64,000 bases of DNA from Oleispirillum sp963668495 (GTDB lineage: Bacteria > Pseudomonadota > Alphaproteobacteria > Rhodospirillales > Rhodospirillaceae), in NCBI GenBank assembly GCA_963668495.1, contig OY764545.1, positions 2,728,001-2,792,000 of the forward strand, given 5' to 3'. A program made the position numbers and the translations under genes. The stretch's first letter is position 1. Every line of letters begins with the position of its first letter. Below are positions 16,413-24,418 of the stretch, piece by piece. The notes under the pieces were generated by a model. That model made no database searches. It worked only from the letters and a program-made list of their open reading frames with translations, and was not told the origin of the DNA.

Positions 16413-17867
16413 ATGAGCAAGAAAACCAAATCTCAGAAAAAGAACAAGAAACCGCAAAAGCCGGAACTGAACGAGGTAGCCGGACTTGCCGCCGATCCGG
16501 CCTTGTCAAAGCTGCTGGATGAGATTGTCCAGCCAGATAACACGGTTCTAAGGTCTCTTGGCTGGAAGCATGACGAATACCGCAGTCTGATGCGTGATGA
16601 TCAGGTCAAAGCCGCATTTTCCCAACGTTTGGATGCGTTAACATCCAAAGAAACCATTATCTTGCCCGGTGGTGACAGTGCCGCAGACAAAGCCGCCGCC
16701 GAATTCATGGAGCAACAACTGGCATCAATTGATTGGGATGCTAAGTGCCGCAAAATGGCCCATGCGCAAATGTTCGGCTATTCGGTTGCGGAAATACTGT
16801 GGAGCTATGACGGTAGCCATATCATCATTGATGACATTAAGGTTCGTAAATTTACCCGCTTTCGCTATGACGGTTCCGGCAGATTGCGCCTGCTGAAACA
16901 GGGCGCACCCAAGGGCGAAATCATGCCCGAACGCAAGTTCTGGGTCAGCACGGTCGAAGCAGACAATGACGATGATCCGTATGGCTTGGGGCTGGCTTAT
17001 TATCTGTACTGGCCTGTTTACTTGAAGCGCAATGGCTGGCGGTTCTGGGCTGTGGCTTTGGAAAAATTCGGCAGCCCGACAGTTCTCGGCAAATATGCGC
17101 CCGGCACATCGGAAAAGGATATCGCCAGTCTGTTGTCCGTTCTGGCTGCCCTGCATTCACAATCCGCTGTCACAATTCCCGAAGGCCAATCGGTACAATT
17201 GCTGGAAGCCGTACGAGCCAGCGGCGGCGATCATGAGAAATTCGTGGCCTATTTGGATGCGATGATTGCTAAAATCATTTTAGGCCAAACCAGCACCACC
17301 GATAGCGGCTCATGGCGCGGCACGGCCAATGTTCACAAGGAAGTCCGGGACGAAATTATCAAAGCCGACTGTGATTTGTTGTGCGGCGGCTTTAACCGTG
17401 GCCCGGCTCTGTGGCTGACAGAATGGAACTTTTCCGGAGCCAATCCGCCGAAAGTCTGGCGCGTTCTGGAGGACGGGGAAGACCTGACCGCCCGTGCAAA
17501 ACGGGACAAAATTATTTATGACATGGGCTTCAAGCCAACCACCGATTACATCAAAAACACCTACGGCGGAGATTGGTCGGAAGTCACCAGCACCACGACC
17601 AACGGCAGCACCGCTAACTTTGCCGAAGACGACCCGGACGCCATAGACGATGCGGTAGAGGACGCACTCAACGAGTGGGAACCCATGGCGACCAAAGCCT
17701 TGGACCCGGTGCTGAAACTGGTAGAAAACGCGAAAAGTCTGGAAGATATCCGCAACGGTCTGGAAGAACTTTATCCGGGTATGGACATTGATGAACTGGC
17801 CGAAAACCTGCACCGCCTCGGCACCATGACAGAAATCGCAGCTCGTGCCGGGGCTGAACTTTCATGA
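16413..17867 (+). CDS. Portal protein, DUF935 family (Mu gp29-like)
   Basis: A 484-residue portal. After a Lys-rich leader it has the DUF935 core: VLRSLGWKHDEYRSLMRDDQV at residues 45-65, FGYSVAEILWSY, and FWAVALEKFGSPTVLGKY. The ILGQTSTTDSGSWRGTANVH stretch near residues 290-310 is diagnostic. Twelve copies would form the ring through which DNA enters the head. It ends in ATGA overlap with the MuF-type gene. Confidence 0.93.
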   Translation: MSKKTKSQKKNKKPQKPELNEVAGLAADPALSKLLDEIVQPDNTVLRSLGWKHDEYRSLMRDDQVKAAFSQRLDALTSKETIILPGGDSAADKAAAEFMEQQLASIDWDAKCRKMAHAQMFGYSVAEILWSYDGSHIIIDDIKVRKFTRFRYDGSGRLRLLKQGAPKGEIMPERKFWVSTVEADNDDDPYGLGLAYYLYWPVYLKRNGWRFWAVALEKFGSPTVLGKYAPGTSEKDIASLLSVLAALHSQSAVTIPEGQSVQLLEAVRASGGDHEKFVAYLDAMIAKIILGQTSTTDSGSWRGTANVHKEVRDEIIKADCDLLCGGFNRGPALWLTEWNFSGANPPKVWRVLEDGEDLTARAKRDKIIYDMGFKPTTDYIKNTYGGDWSEVTSTTTNGSTANFAEDDPDAIDDAVEDALNEWEPMATKALDPVLKLVENAKSLEDIRNGLEELYPGMDIDELAENLHRLGTMTEIAARAGAELS

Positions 17868-19192
17868 CCTACATCAGCATTGATCCCGTAACGGCCGAGG
17901 AAGCGGTCAAAGCCCTGACAAGTAAGGGGCTAGAGGTTTCGTTCAACTATCAGGATATGGACGCCGCCGACCACGCCCGCGCCTTCACCGTCGCCAAGGC
18001 GATGAAAGTGGATGTGCTGTCTGACATTCACACTGCCGTCACCGATGCCATTAAGAACGGCACAACGTTGGAGCAATTCCAGAAAGACCTAAAGCCGACA
18101 CTGGTCAAACAGGGTTGGTGGGGCAAACAGGAAATGATTGATCCCCTGACCGGGGAAAAGAAGCTGGTGCAACTCGGCAGCCCACGCCGCTTGCGGACCA
18201 TTTATAACACCAATCTACGGGCCAGTTACGCCGCCGGAAAATGGGCGCGGGTCAAGGACACCGCCGCCCGTGTCGCCGAACAAAACGGCGGAACGGTGTA
18301 TATCCGTTACATTGCCATTGATGATAAAGACACCCGCCCGGCGCACCGCAATTGGTCAGGAACGATTTTACCCCATGACCACCCGTTTTGGCGCACGCAC
18401 TACCCACCAAACGGTTGGGGCTGCCGTTGTACGGTACAAATCCTGACAGAGCGTCAACTTAAACGCCTTGGCTACAAAGTTTCAGCCGACCCAGATATCA
18501 CAACCCGCGAATGGGTGAATAAGCGTACGGGTGAAATTACCGAAGTGCCGGATGGCATAGACCCCGGATGGTCACACAATGTTGGCGTTGAAAGTACCCG
18601 CGCCCAAGCTATCAAGAAATACACGGACAGTCTGATCACAGCACCGCCGCGCATTGCGGCTATGGCCTTGAAAAATGACCCGGCCATCGTTCAGGAAATC
18701 GCCGAGAATTTCGGGCCATTTTGTGACAAGGTATTGTCTAACGACGGTAAAAATCAGAAAGAACGCAAGGTCATCGGCGCGTTGCAGCCGCGCATTGTCG
18801 GCAAACTGGCCGATTACGGTGTTGAGCCCAAATCAGCCGCGATCAGCATCACCGATGAACAGTTGTGGCACATGCTACGCGATACCAAGGCCGCCCGTAA
18901 CCAAACCCTGCCGGAACATATCATCCGTCGTCTTCCGCTGGAAATCGCCAATCCGAAAGCCGTGGTCTATGACACCAAAGACCCGGCCCTGCTGTATGTC
19001 ATTGACTCGGGTCGCGACGATGCACGGGATATTGGCAAGATTGTCCTTAGGATCAATTTCAAGGACAAAAAGAAGCGTGACAGCGGGATAGAAGCCGACA
19101 AAATCACAAACGCCATTCGCACGTCCGAGGCAATCCAGACGGCAGACCTCAAGGGCAACAAACAGTATGAACTGATGGACGGGGAACTGTAG
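17864..19192 (+). CDS. MuF-type minor head protein with C-terminal PBECR nuclease-like domain
   Basis: A 442-residue protein. Residues 60-230 form the phage_Mu_F head morphogenesis domain, with 'NTNLRASYAAGKWARVKD', DDKDTRPAHRNWSG and a YPPNGWGCRC motif. The C-terminal 120 residues look like a PBECR (phage Barnase-EndoU-ColicinE5/D-RelE-like) nuclease domain: SITDEQLWHMLRD, the LPEHIIRRLPLEIANP segment and VYDTKDPALLYVID. Such domains in virion proteins may enter the host with DNA. Whether it is active cannot be judged from sequence alone. Confidence 0.88.
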   Translation: MTYISIDPVTAEEAVKALTSKGLEVSFNYQDMDAADHARAFTVAKAMKVDVLSDIHTAVTDAIKNGTTLEQFQKDLKPTLVKQGWWGKQEMIDPLTGEKKLVQLGSPRRLRTIYNTNLRASYAAGKWARVKDTAARVAEQNGGTVYIRYIAIDDKDTRPAHRNWSGTILPHDHPFWRTHYPPNGWGCRCTVQILTERQLKRLGYKVSADPDITTREWVNKRTGEITEVPDGIDPGWSHNVGVESTRAQAIKKYTDSLITAPPRIAAMALKNDPAIVQEIAENFGPFCDKVLSNDGKNQKERKVIGALQPRIVGKLADYGVEPKSAAISITDEQLWHMLRDTKAARNQTLPEHIIRRLPLEIANPKAVVYDTKDPALLYVIDSGRDDARDIGKIVLRINFKDKKKRDSGIEADKITNAIRTSEAIQTADLKGNKQYELMDGEL

Positions 19193-19589
19193 GGAATGTG
19201 CGGCCATCGTCCCTACGCCACTTGGAACAATGCTGCGGCGGCTTGCGCCCCCGCTCAGGCCCGGCGGATTTCTCCTGATATTCCGATGACCGCAAGTATG
19301 ATTATAGGCGCATTTTGATGTATAATCAATCCAACCGCTATTGCTTCCAACTTATCCCTACCAAATTTAGACCACACACGCGCTTTTGTCTCTTTTGCGG
19401 GGGATTGGCTATCTTTTTTCAAGACACCCTGTTAACCCCCTGTTAGAAACGCGCCACGGCCTATATTGAACGCCCGCACACGCATGCGGCTGCACACACC
19501 CTGAAATCCCGCCTTGACCCCCGGCAGGAAATCCCACACCCTGAAATCCGCCCTCCGTACTTTTGAAGCACCCACGGTTACCACATCGC
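19193..19589. other. Non-coding gap before the capsid operon
   Basis: The largest gap within the phage, almost 500 bases including the operator that follows. ACCCTGAAATCC appears twice (from 19498 and from 19538), sharing CCTGAAATC with the late operator core at 19614. CCCTGTTA also occurs twice near 19430-19446. A 40-codon reading at 19196-19318 has no good ribosome site and I do not call it a gene. Confidence 0.45.
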
Positions 19590-19629
19590 TAGTTTGCGAA
19601 AAGCGGCGCTTTCCCTGAAATCTTCACCT
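19590..19629 (+). promoter_or_regulatory. Putative late-promoter activator site, capsid operon
   Basis: Second copy of the 40-base element seen before the endolysin gene (32 of 40 matches). It ends in the identical CCTGAAATCTTCACCT with the TGAA-ATC-TTCA dyad, 56 bases before the protease start. In Mu, the C activator works at both the lys and I promoters, and this placement is the same. Confidence 0.6.
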
Positions 19630-19685
19630 TATCTCAGTCATGACCAATCGGCATGATGCCCCTACCAACACCGGAGGGGTAAACA

Positions 19686-20855
19686 GTGAAACGCATTCAT
19701 ATCGCAACTTTGGGCACACACACCGCCATGAGCGGTGCAAAGGTCAATATTGACACGTCATTTTGTGAAGACGTGATCTCCACCTATGACCCGAAGCTGC
19801 ACGAAGCCCCCCTCGTTATCGGTCATCCCAAATCCAACGGCCCTGCTTATGGTTGGGTACAGGCTATCAGTTTCAGCAAAGACGGGCTGCATGTCGACCC
19901 GCAACAGGTCAACCCGGAATTCGGTGAAATGGTCGAAGGTGGAGCCTTTAAGAAGATTTCTCCTTCCTTTTACGCGCCTGATGCACCGGGCAACCCGACG
20001 CCGGGCAAGTGGCACCTGCGGCACATCGGTTTTTTGGGAGCGATGCCGCCCGCCATCAAAGGATTACAAGCCGTGCAATTTTCCGAAGAGGAAGACGGCA
20101 TCCTGACCATTGAATTTGGCGAACAAGACCCATCAACCCTGAGCCGTATTCTGCGGTCTATCCGTGATTTCTTCATCGACAAACACGGGCAGGAAGAGGC
20201 CGACAAGGCAATTTCACCTTGGGACCTTGAGCATTTGGAGCGTTTAGCCGCCCAACCGGACACCACCGATCCCGCATTTTCTGAAAATCCCGAACCTGAA
20301 ACAGAGGAGACACCCGCCGTGCCTGCTGACGATCCAAGAAACGGGCAATCCGCGCCGGATGCTGCCGCCAAAACAGCAGAACTGGACAAACGCGAGGCTG
20401 ATATTACGGCCCGTGAAAACGCCATGAAGACCAAAGAGGACGACATGGCAAAAGCAGCCGAAGCCGAAGCCGACAAAAAGGCTGAAACCGAAGCCGAAGA
20501 GTTCGCCGAAAGTCTGGTCAAAAAGGGCAAACTGACCCCGGCACAGAAACCGGGTGCAGTAACCTTGGTCAAAGACCTGATCAAACGTGACGGTTCCATT
20601 GATTTCGGCGAAGGCGAAGGCGATAAGCCCGCCCTCGACGTTTTGAAAGACTTACTCGGCGCAACGCCGAAAGCGGTCAATTTCAACGAACATTCCGCAC
20701 CGGGCGACGATGACGCTGACGGCACCATCGACTTTTCCGATCCAGTGTCCATTTCCGACGCCGCCACTGCATATCAAACCGCCCAAAAAGCCAAGGGCAA
20801 AGACATCACCCACGCCCAAGCAGTACGGGCAATCGCAAAGGACAACAAAGCATGA
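19686..20855 (+). CDS. Capsid maturation protease with scaffold-like C-terminus (Mu gpI-like)
   Basis: A 389-residue protein. The N-terminal ~150 residues are the Mu I-type serine protease, with EAPLVIGHPKSNGPAYGWV, FKKISPSFYAP and HLRHIGFLGAMPPAIKGL. The C-terminal half is acidic, helical and Ala/Lys/Glu-rich (residues 215-290), like a scaffold. In Mu an internal start gives the scaffold Z, and a similar internal start is possible here. GGAGGGG six bases upstream supports the GTG start at 19686. Confidence 0.92.
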   Translation: MKRIHIATLGTHTAMSGAKVNIDTSFCEDVISTYDPKLHEAPLVIGHPKSNGPAYGWVQAISFSKDGLHVDPQQVNPEFGEMVEGGAFKKISPSFYAPDAPGNPTPGKWHLRHIGFLGAMPPAIKGLQAVQFSEEEDGILTIEFGEQDPSTLSRILRSIRDFFIDKHGQEEADKAISPWDLEHLERLAAQPDTTDPAFSENPEPETEETPAVPADDPRNGQSAPDAAAKTAELDKREADITARENAMKTKEDDMAKAAEAEADKKAETEAEEFAESLVKKGKLTPAQKPGAVTLVKDLIKRDGSIDFGEGEGDKPALDVLKDLLGATPKAVNFNEHSAPGDDDADGTIDFSDPVSISDAATAYQTAQKAKGKDITHAQAVRAIAKDNKA

Positions 20856-21223
20856 GCCCGTTTGTTCAAAACTACACCGCCGAAGGTGAAGTCAAACAAC
20901 GCCGCATCATCGCCGCTGGCTCTGCCGATGGCATGGTCAAACAAGCCACCGCCGCAACTGACGCCCTGATGGGGGTGTCCGGTATCCAAGGCACCGCCGG
21001 GGCCGATCAGCGTGTGGACGTCATTATGGACAAAATCCAAGACGTGGAATTCGGCGGGGTAGTCGCATTTGGCGATCCGCTGACCAGTGACGCCGAGGGC
21101 CGCGCCATCAAAGCCGAACCTGTCGCCGGGGCAAATGTCCGCATTGTTGGCTTTGCCATGGAAAACGGCGGTGCTGGCGTCATCGGCAAGGCGCACATCG
21201 TGCCGCAAATCATGCAGGGCTAA
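20852..21223 (+). CDS. DUF2190-type capsid decoration protein
   Basis: A 123-residue all-beta protein with the DUF2190-like pattern. It opens with FVQNYTAEGEVKQRRIIAAG, then LMGVSGIQGTAGADQRVDVI and a GDPLTSDAEGRAI turn. It sits between protease and major capsid genes, where head-stabilising proteins are found. The start overlaps the protease stop. Confidence 0.78.
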   Translation: MSPFVQNYTAEGEVKQRRIIAAGSADGMVKQATAATDALMGVSGIQGTAGADQRVDVIMDKIQDVEFGGVVAFGDPLTSDAEGRAIKAEPVAGANVRIVGFAMENGGAGVIGKAHIVPQIMQG

Positions 21224-21261
21224 GGCTTCACGCCACCCTTGATGCAAAGGAAATCTGAAAA

Positions 21262-22212
21262 ATGCCTGCTATTAATCAGCAGTTCACGTCTGATCCGGTT
21301 TTGACCGCCATTGCAGTCGGCTACAGCAATCCGAAAGAAGTGTTGATCGCCGACAAAGTCAGTCCGCGCTCCACCGTAACAGGTGAGGAATTCACCTATA
21401 CCAAGTACGAAACCGAGGCAAACTTCACCGTCCCGGATTTGCAGGTCGGCCCGCGTTCGCAAGTCAAACGTCTGGAAATCGAAGGCACAGAAATCACTGA
21501 CCGCTGTCTGGACTATGGCCTGGATATCCCGCTGGATAACCGCACCATTGCCAAAGCAGAAAAGAAAGGTCACAAGCCGCGCGACCGTGCCGTCGAACGT
21601 GGCACCAATCTGTTGCTGCTGGCCCGTGAGGTCCGCGTCGCAAAAATGTGCAGCAACCCGGCAAACTACGGTTCTGGTTTGGCCGCTGTATTATCCGGCA
21701 CATCCATGTTCAGCGATCCGGCCAGTGATCCAGTGGAACTGTTGCTGGAATATCTCGACAAACCGCTGATCCGTCCGAACCAATTAGTATTTGGTTCGGA
21801 AGTTTGGACTAGAACCCGCACCAACCCGAATGTCGTTAAATGTCTGTTCCCCAACAGCAACGGCAAGGGCGTGGTGACCAAAGAAGCCTTGGCGGAATTG
21901 CTGGAAGTTGACGAAATTCTGGTCGGTAAGGGCCGCATCAACAGCAAAAAACCGGGAGAAGCTCCAGTTATTGAACCTGCATGGGGCAACATGATCTCCG
22001 GTCAATACCATGATCCCACCGCCGATTTCATGAGTGGCGGCATGACATTCTCCCTGACCGCTGAACACGAAGGCTTTACGTCCGGAACCATTCCTGACGC
22101 ATCCATGGGTGTCAAAGGCGGTGAACTGGTACGTACCGCCGAAATGATCAAAGAACTGGTCATTGCTTCTCAGACGGCTTTCCTGCTGACCAACGTTATT
22201 GACCAAGGATAA
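21262..22212 (+). CDS. Major capsid protein
   Basis: A 316-residue capsid protein of the type found in Mu-like and related phages of proteobacteria. The segment 'SNPKEVLIADKVSPRSTV' near the N-terminus and the TEITDRCLDYGLDIPLDN stretch (E-loop to spine region) are typical, as are NQLVFGSEVWTRTRTNPNVV and the C-terminal VIASQTAFLLTNVI. The position after protease and decoration genes supports this. AAGGAAATC lies upstream of the ATG. Confidence 0.88.
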   Translation: MPAINQQFTSDPVLTAIAVGYSNPKEVLIADKVSPRSTVTGEEFTYTKYETEANFTVPDLQVGPRSQVKRLEIEGTEITDRCLDYGLDIPLDNRTIAKAEKKGHKPRDRAVERGTNLLLLAREVRVAKMCSNPANYGSGLAAVLSGTSMFSDPASDPVELLLEYLDKPLIRPNQLVFGSEVWTRTRTNPNVVKCLFPNSNGKGVVTKEALAELLEVDEILVGKGRINSKKPGEAPVIEPAWGNMISGQYHDPTADFMSGGMTFSLTAEHEGFTSGTIPDASMGVKGGELVRTAEMIKELVIASQTAFLLTNVIDQG

Positions 22213-22218
22213 CGCGCC

Positions 22219-22656
22219 ATGAAACAGCACACTTTGAAAGTCTACGTCGGACTACCGGGCATGGTGATTATCCATGACGGTAGGCCACTGTCCGAAGGCG
22301 AACCGATTACCATGCCGGAACCGCAAGGCGAAAGTCTGAAACTGTCAAAAATCGTGCGTGATGCAACGGACGTGGAGATTGCCGAAATGGAGCAAATCAC
22401 CGCCACACCGACCACTCCGCCGCTGAATGCCAACCCGGACACAGGCGGCACTTCACAGACGGAAAATGACGAAAAAACGATTGCGCTAATCGCCGTCATC
22501 GCCGCGCTTGACAAAGACAATTCGGAACTGTGGACAAATTCCGGCAAGCCGCAAGCCAAGGCTCTGGAAGCTGCCGACAGTATCGACTTTGAAGTTTCCG
22601 CTGCCATGCGGGATCAGGCTTGGGAAGCCTACCAAGCCGCCTCTGAGCAATGTTGA
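22219..22656 (+). CDS. Hypothetical structural-region protein
   Basis: A 145-residue protein. It has an N-terminal beta-rich part (VYVGLPGMVIIHDGRPLSEG) and a Thr/Pro linker (ATPTTPPLNANPDTGG). The C-terminal helical domain, with IALIAVIAALDKDNSELWTNSGKPQ, resembles small helical domains often seen after capsid genes. It possibly assists head completion. Confidence 0.65.
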   Translation: MKQHTLKVYVGLPGMVIIHDGRPLSEGEPITMPEPQGESLKLSKIVRDATDVEIAEMEQITATPTTPPLNANPDTGGTSQTENDEKTIALIAVIAALDKDNSELWTNSGKPQAKALEAADSIDFEVSAAMRDQAWEAYQAASEQC

Positions 22657-22675
22657 TTTGGCATCACGATCAGTA

Positions 22676-22699
22676 CCGCCGACGGGCAACCGTCGGCGG
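22676..22699 (+). terminator. Strong stem-loop with GCAA tetraloop
   Basis: CCGCCGACGG (22676-22685) pairs perfectly with CCGTCGGCGG (22690-22699) around a GCAA loop, a stable GNRA tetraloop. No T-run follows directly. It may stabilise or process the upstream capsid mRNA, or attenuate transcription into the tail genes. Confidence 0.5.
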
Positions 22700-22751
22700 C
22701 GTATCGGACAAAGTATTCGTTAACCCATTTTGATTTTTTAGGTTTTTGATC

Positions 22752-23135
22752 ATGGCATACGCAACACAGGCAGATATGGAAGCCCGCTTTTCGTCAAAGG
22801 ATTTGGTCGAATTGACCAATCCGAACAATTTTGATGCGGACACCATTGATGCGGTCTTTTTGCAAACTGCCCTGAATGACGCATCGGCGATCATTGACGC
22901 CCGCATGCCCAATATGCCGAGCCCGCCACCGTCTGCGTTGGTTGGTATTTGTTGTGATTTGACCCGTTACAAACTGTCTACGGGATCTGCCACCGAAGAA
23001 ATGCAAAGCCGCTACGACAACGCGATCAAACTACTAAAAGACCTACACAACGGCGCAATTGTCCCGGCTTCGTCCAGCGCAGGCGCACAAATCAGCGCAG
23101 CCGATCCGGTATTCATCGGAAAGGACATGTTATGA
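22752..23135 (+). CDS. DUF1320 protein (Mu gp36-like head-tail joining)
   Basis: A 127-residue protein of the DUF1320 family. It opens with the characteristic YATQADMEARF and has an ALNDASAIIDARM segment, then ICCDLTRYKL. In Mu gp36 is a head-tail connector component. It ends in ATGA overlap with the G gene. Confidence 0.88.
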   Translation: MAYATQADMEARFSSKDLVELTNPNNFDADTIDAVFLQTALNDASAIIDARMPNMPSPPPSALVGICCDLTRYKLSTGSATEEMQSRYDNAIKLLKDLHNGAIVPASSSAGAQISAADPVFIGKDML

Positions 23136-23629
23136 GTGTCTCTATCCGCACCGATGTAAAAGACCTGCAACGCTTGGGCCGCCGAACCAAGGCATTCTTG
23201 CACGGTATTTCCGACACCAAACCGCTTATGTCCGGCATTGGCGACGTTCTGCTGTTAAGCATTGACCGCAGATACGAAGACGAAAAAGGCCCGGACGGTG
23301 AGCCGTGGGCCGCCACCATTCGCGGCGGGCAAATTCTCAGCCTGTCCGGTGGGCTGAGACAATCCTATGACAAAGCTTATACGGCAACCGAGGTCAGTGC
23401 AGGCACTAACAAAATTCAAGCCAAGGTTCACCAATTCGGCGCAACCATCAAACCGAAGAATGCAAAGGTTCTAGCCTTCACCATCGGCGGCAATGTGGTT
23501 TTTGCCCGTAAAGTTACAATCAAGGCCCGGCCTGCTGTCGGGATCAATGATGAAGATATTCGCTTAATTCGTGGCGAGGTTGCCGATTTCATCCGGGTCC
23601 ATCGCAACGCCGCAAGGGGGGTGCGTTAA
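23132..23629 (+). CDS. Virion morphogenesis protein G (tail completion)
   Basis: A 165-residue member of the phage virion morphogenesis family (Mu gpG, P2 gpS). Recognised by YEDEKGPDGEPWAA, LSLSGGLRQSYD, KVHQFGATIKPK and the C-terminal KARPAVGINDEDI. Needed for tail completion and head joining. It overlaps DUF1320 by four bases. Confidence 0.9.
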   Translation: MSVSIRTDVKDLQRLGRRTKAFLHGISDTKPLMSGIGDVLLLSIDRRYEDEKGPDGEPWAATIRGGQILSLSGGLRQSYDKAYTATEVSAGTNKIQAKVHQFGATIKPKNAKVLAFTIGGNVVFARKVTIKARPAVGINDEDIRLIRGEVADFIRVHRNAARGVR

Positions 23630-23632
23630 GCC

Positions 23633-24199
23633 ATGATTGCCGAAACCCAAACCGCCCTTATCAACTACCTGACCAGCATGTCGAAAGCCGACAAGCTGCA
23701 AGTCCATGTTGGCGAGTACGAGGGTCAGTTAGATGACAAGCTTTTGGGCGAAATCCAGCGACACAACCAGTCCATTTTTGTCGTGTTCACCGGATTGACG
23801 CCGACCAAAGATAAGCTGCGCGGGCAAAAAGTCTACGAGGTCAATTACACCCTTGTCACTTCGGGAAAGTCTGTCCATCGGGGCAAACGGCGCAACATGG
23901 TAACGCTGCTGATTGATTGGCTTGAAGACGCTATCGAAGGTTTCAGCCCGGACAATATGTTCCGAAGTTTTACCACGTCCAAAGTTAGCAACCTGTTTAA
24001 TGCCAAGGTCGAACGCACACACCTTGCCGTCTACAGCTATGCCATTAAGGGCAAGGTTCTGGCGACCCGTGGTTTTGATCCGGGCCAGTTGGATGATTTT
24101 CTGACCTTACATCACGAAGCAACCCCGGCAGGCGTCGGCACCGTTGCCGACACGCCGAACCTTGAAACCGACATCCTGCAACAAACGCCGGAGACCTAA
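23633..24199 (+). CDS. DUF1834 protein (Mu gp37-like)
   Basis: A 188-residue protein of the gp37/DUF1834 family, found between G and the sheath genes in Mu-like phages. It has an alpha/beta core with VFTGLTPTKDKLRGQKVYEV and VTLLIDWLEDAIEGF. The C-terminal tail is acidic and Thr-rich. It is probably a tail terminator that caps the tube. Confidence 0.82.
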   Translation: MIAETQTALINYLTSMSKADKLQVHVGEYEGQLDDKLLGEIQRHNQSIFVVFTGLTPTKDKLRGQKVYEVNYTLVTSGKSVHRGKRRNMVTLLIDWLEDAIEGFSPDNMFRSFTTSKVSNLFNAKVERTHLAVYSYAIKGKVLATRGFDPGQLDDFLTLHHEATPAGVGTVADTPNLETDILQQTPET

Positions 24200-24202
24200 G
24201 CC

Positions 24203-24415
24203 ATGCCCAAACCGGACAAAATTTACATCAAGCCGAAAGACGGCATGACAATCCCACATCCAAAGTTCCCGAATATTGACATCGGACCGGACGGTTGCTC
24301 TGTCCCGAATTCGTCGTTTTACCGTCGTTTTATTGCACGAGGCGAAGCGGAAAAGGCAAAGCCGCCGAAGCCCGCAACCGCACCAAAAAAAACAACCCAA
24401 AAGCCGGAGGCCTAA
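24203..24415 (+). CDS. DUF2635 protein (Mu gp38-like)
   Basis: A 70-residue protein with IYIKPKDGMTIPHP at the start, then a GCSVPNSSFYRRFIARGE segment, both typical of DUF2635. The tail is Lys/Pro-rich. Always found just before the sheath gene. Function unknown. Confidence 0.85.
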   Translation: MPKPDKIYIKPKDGMTIPHPKFPNIDIGPDGCSVPNSSFYRRFIARGEAEKAKPPKPATAPKKTTQKPEA

Positions 24416-24418
24416 CCC

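Noticed and set aside
19970..20767. A 265-codon Ser-rich minus-strand frame opposite the protease gene
   Set aside because: Composition mirrors the Ala/Glu/Lys-rich scaffold region; no ribosome site.
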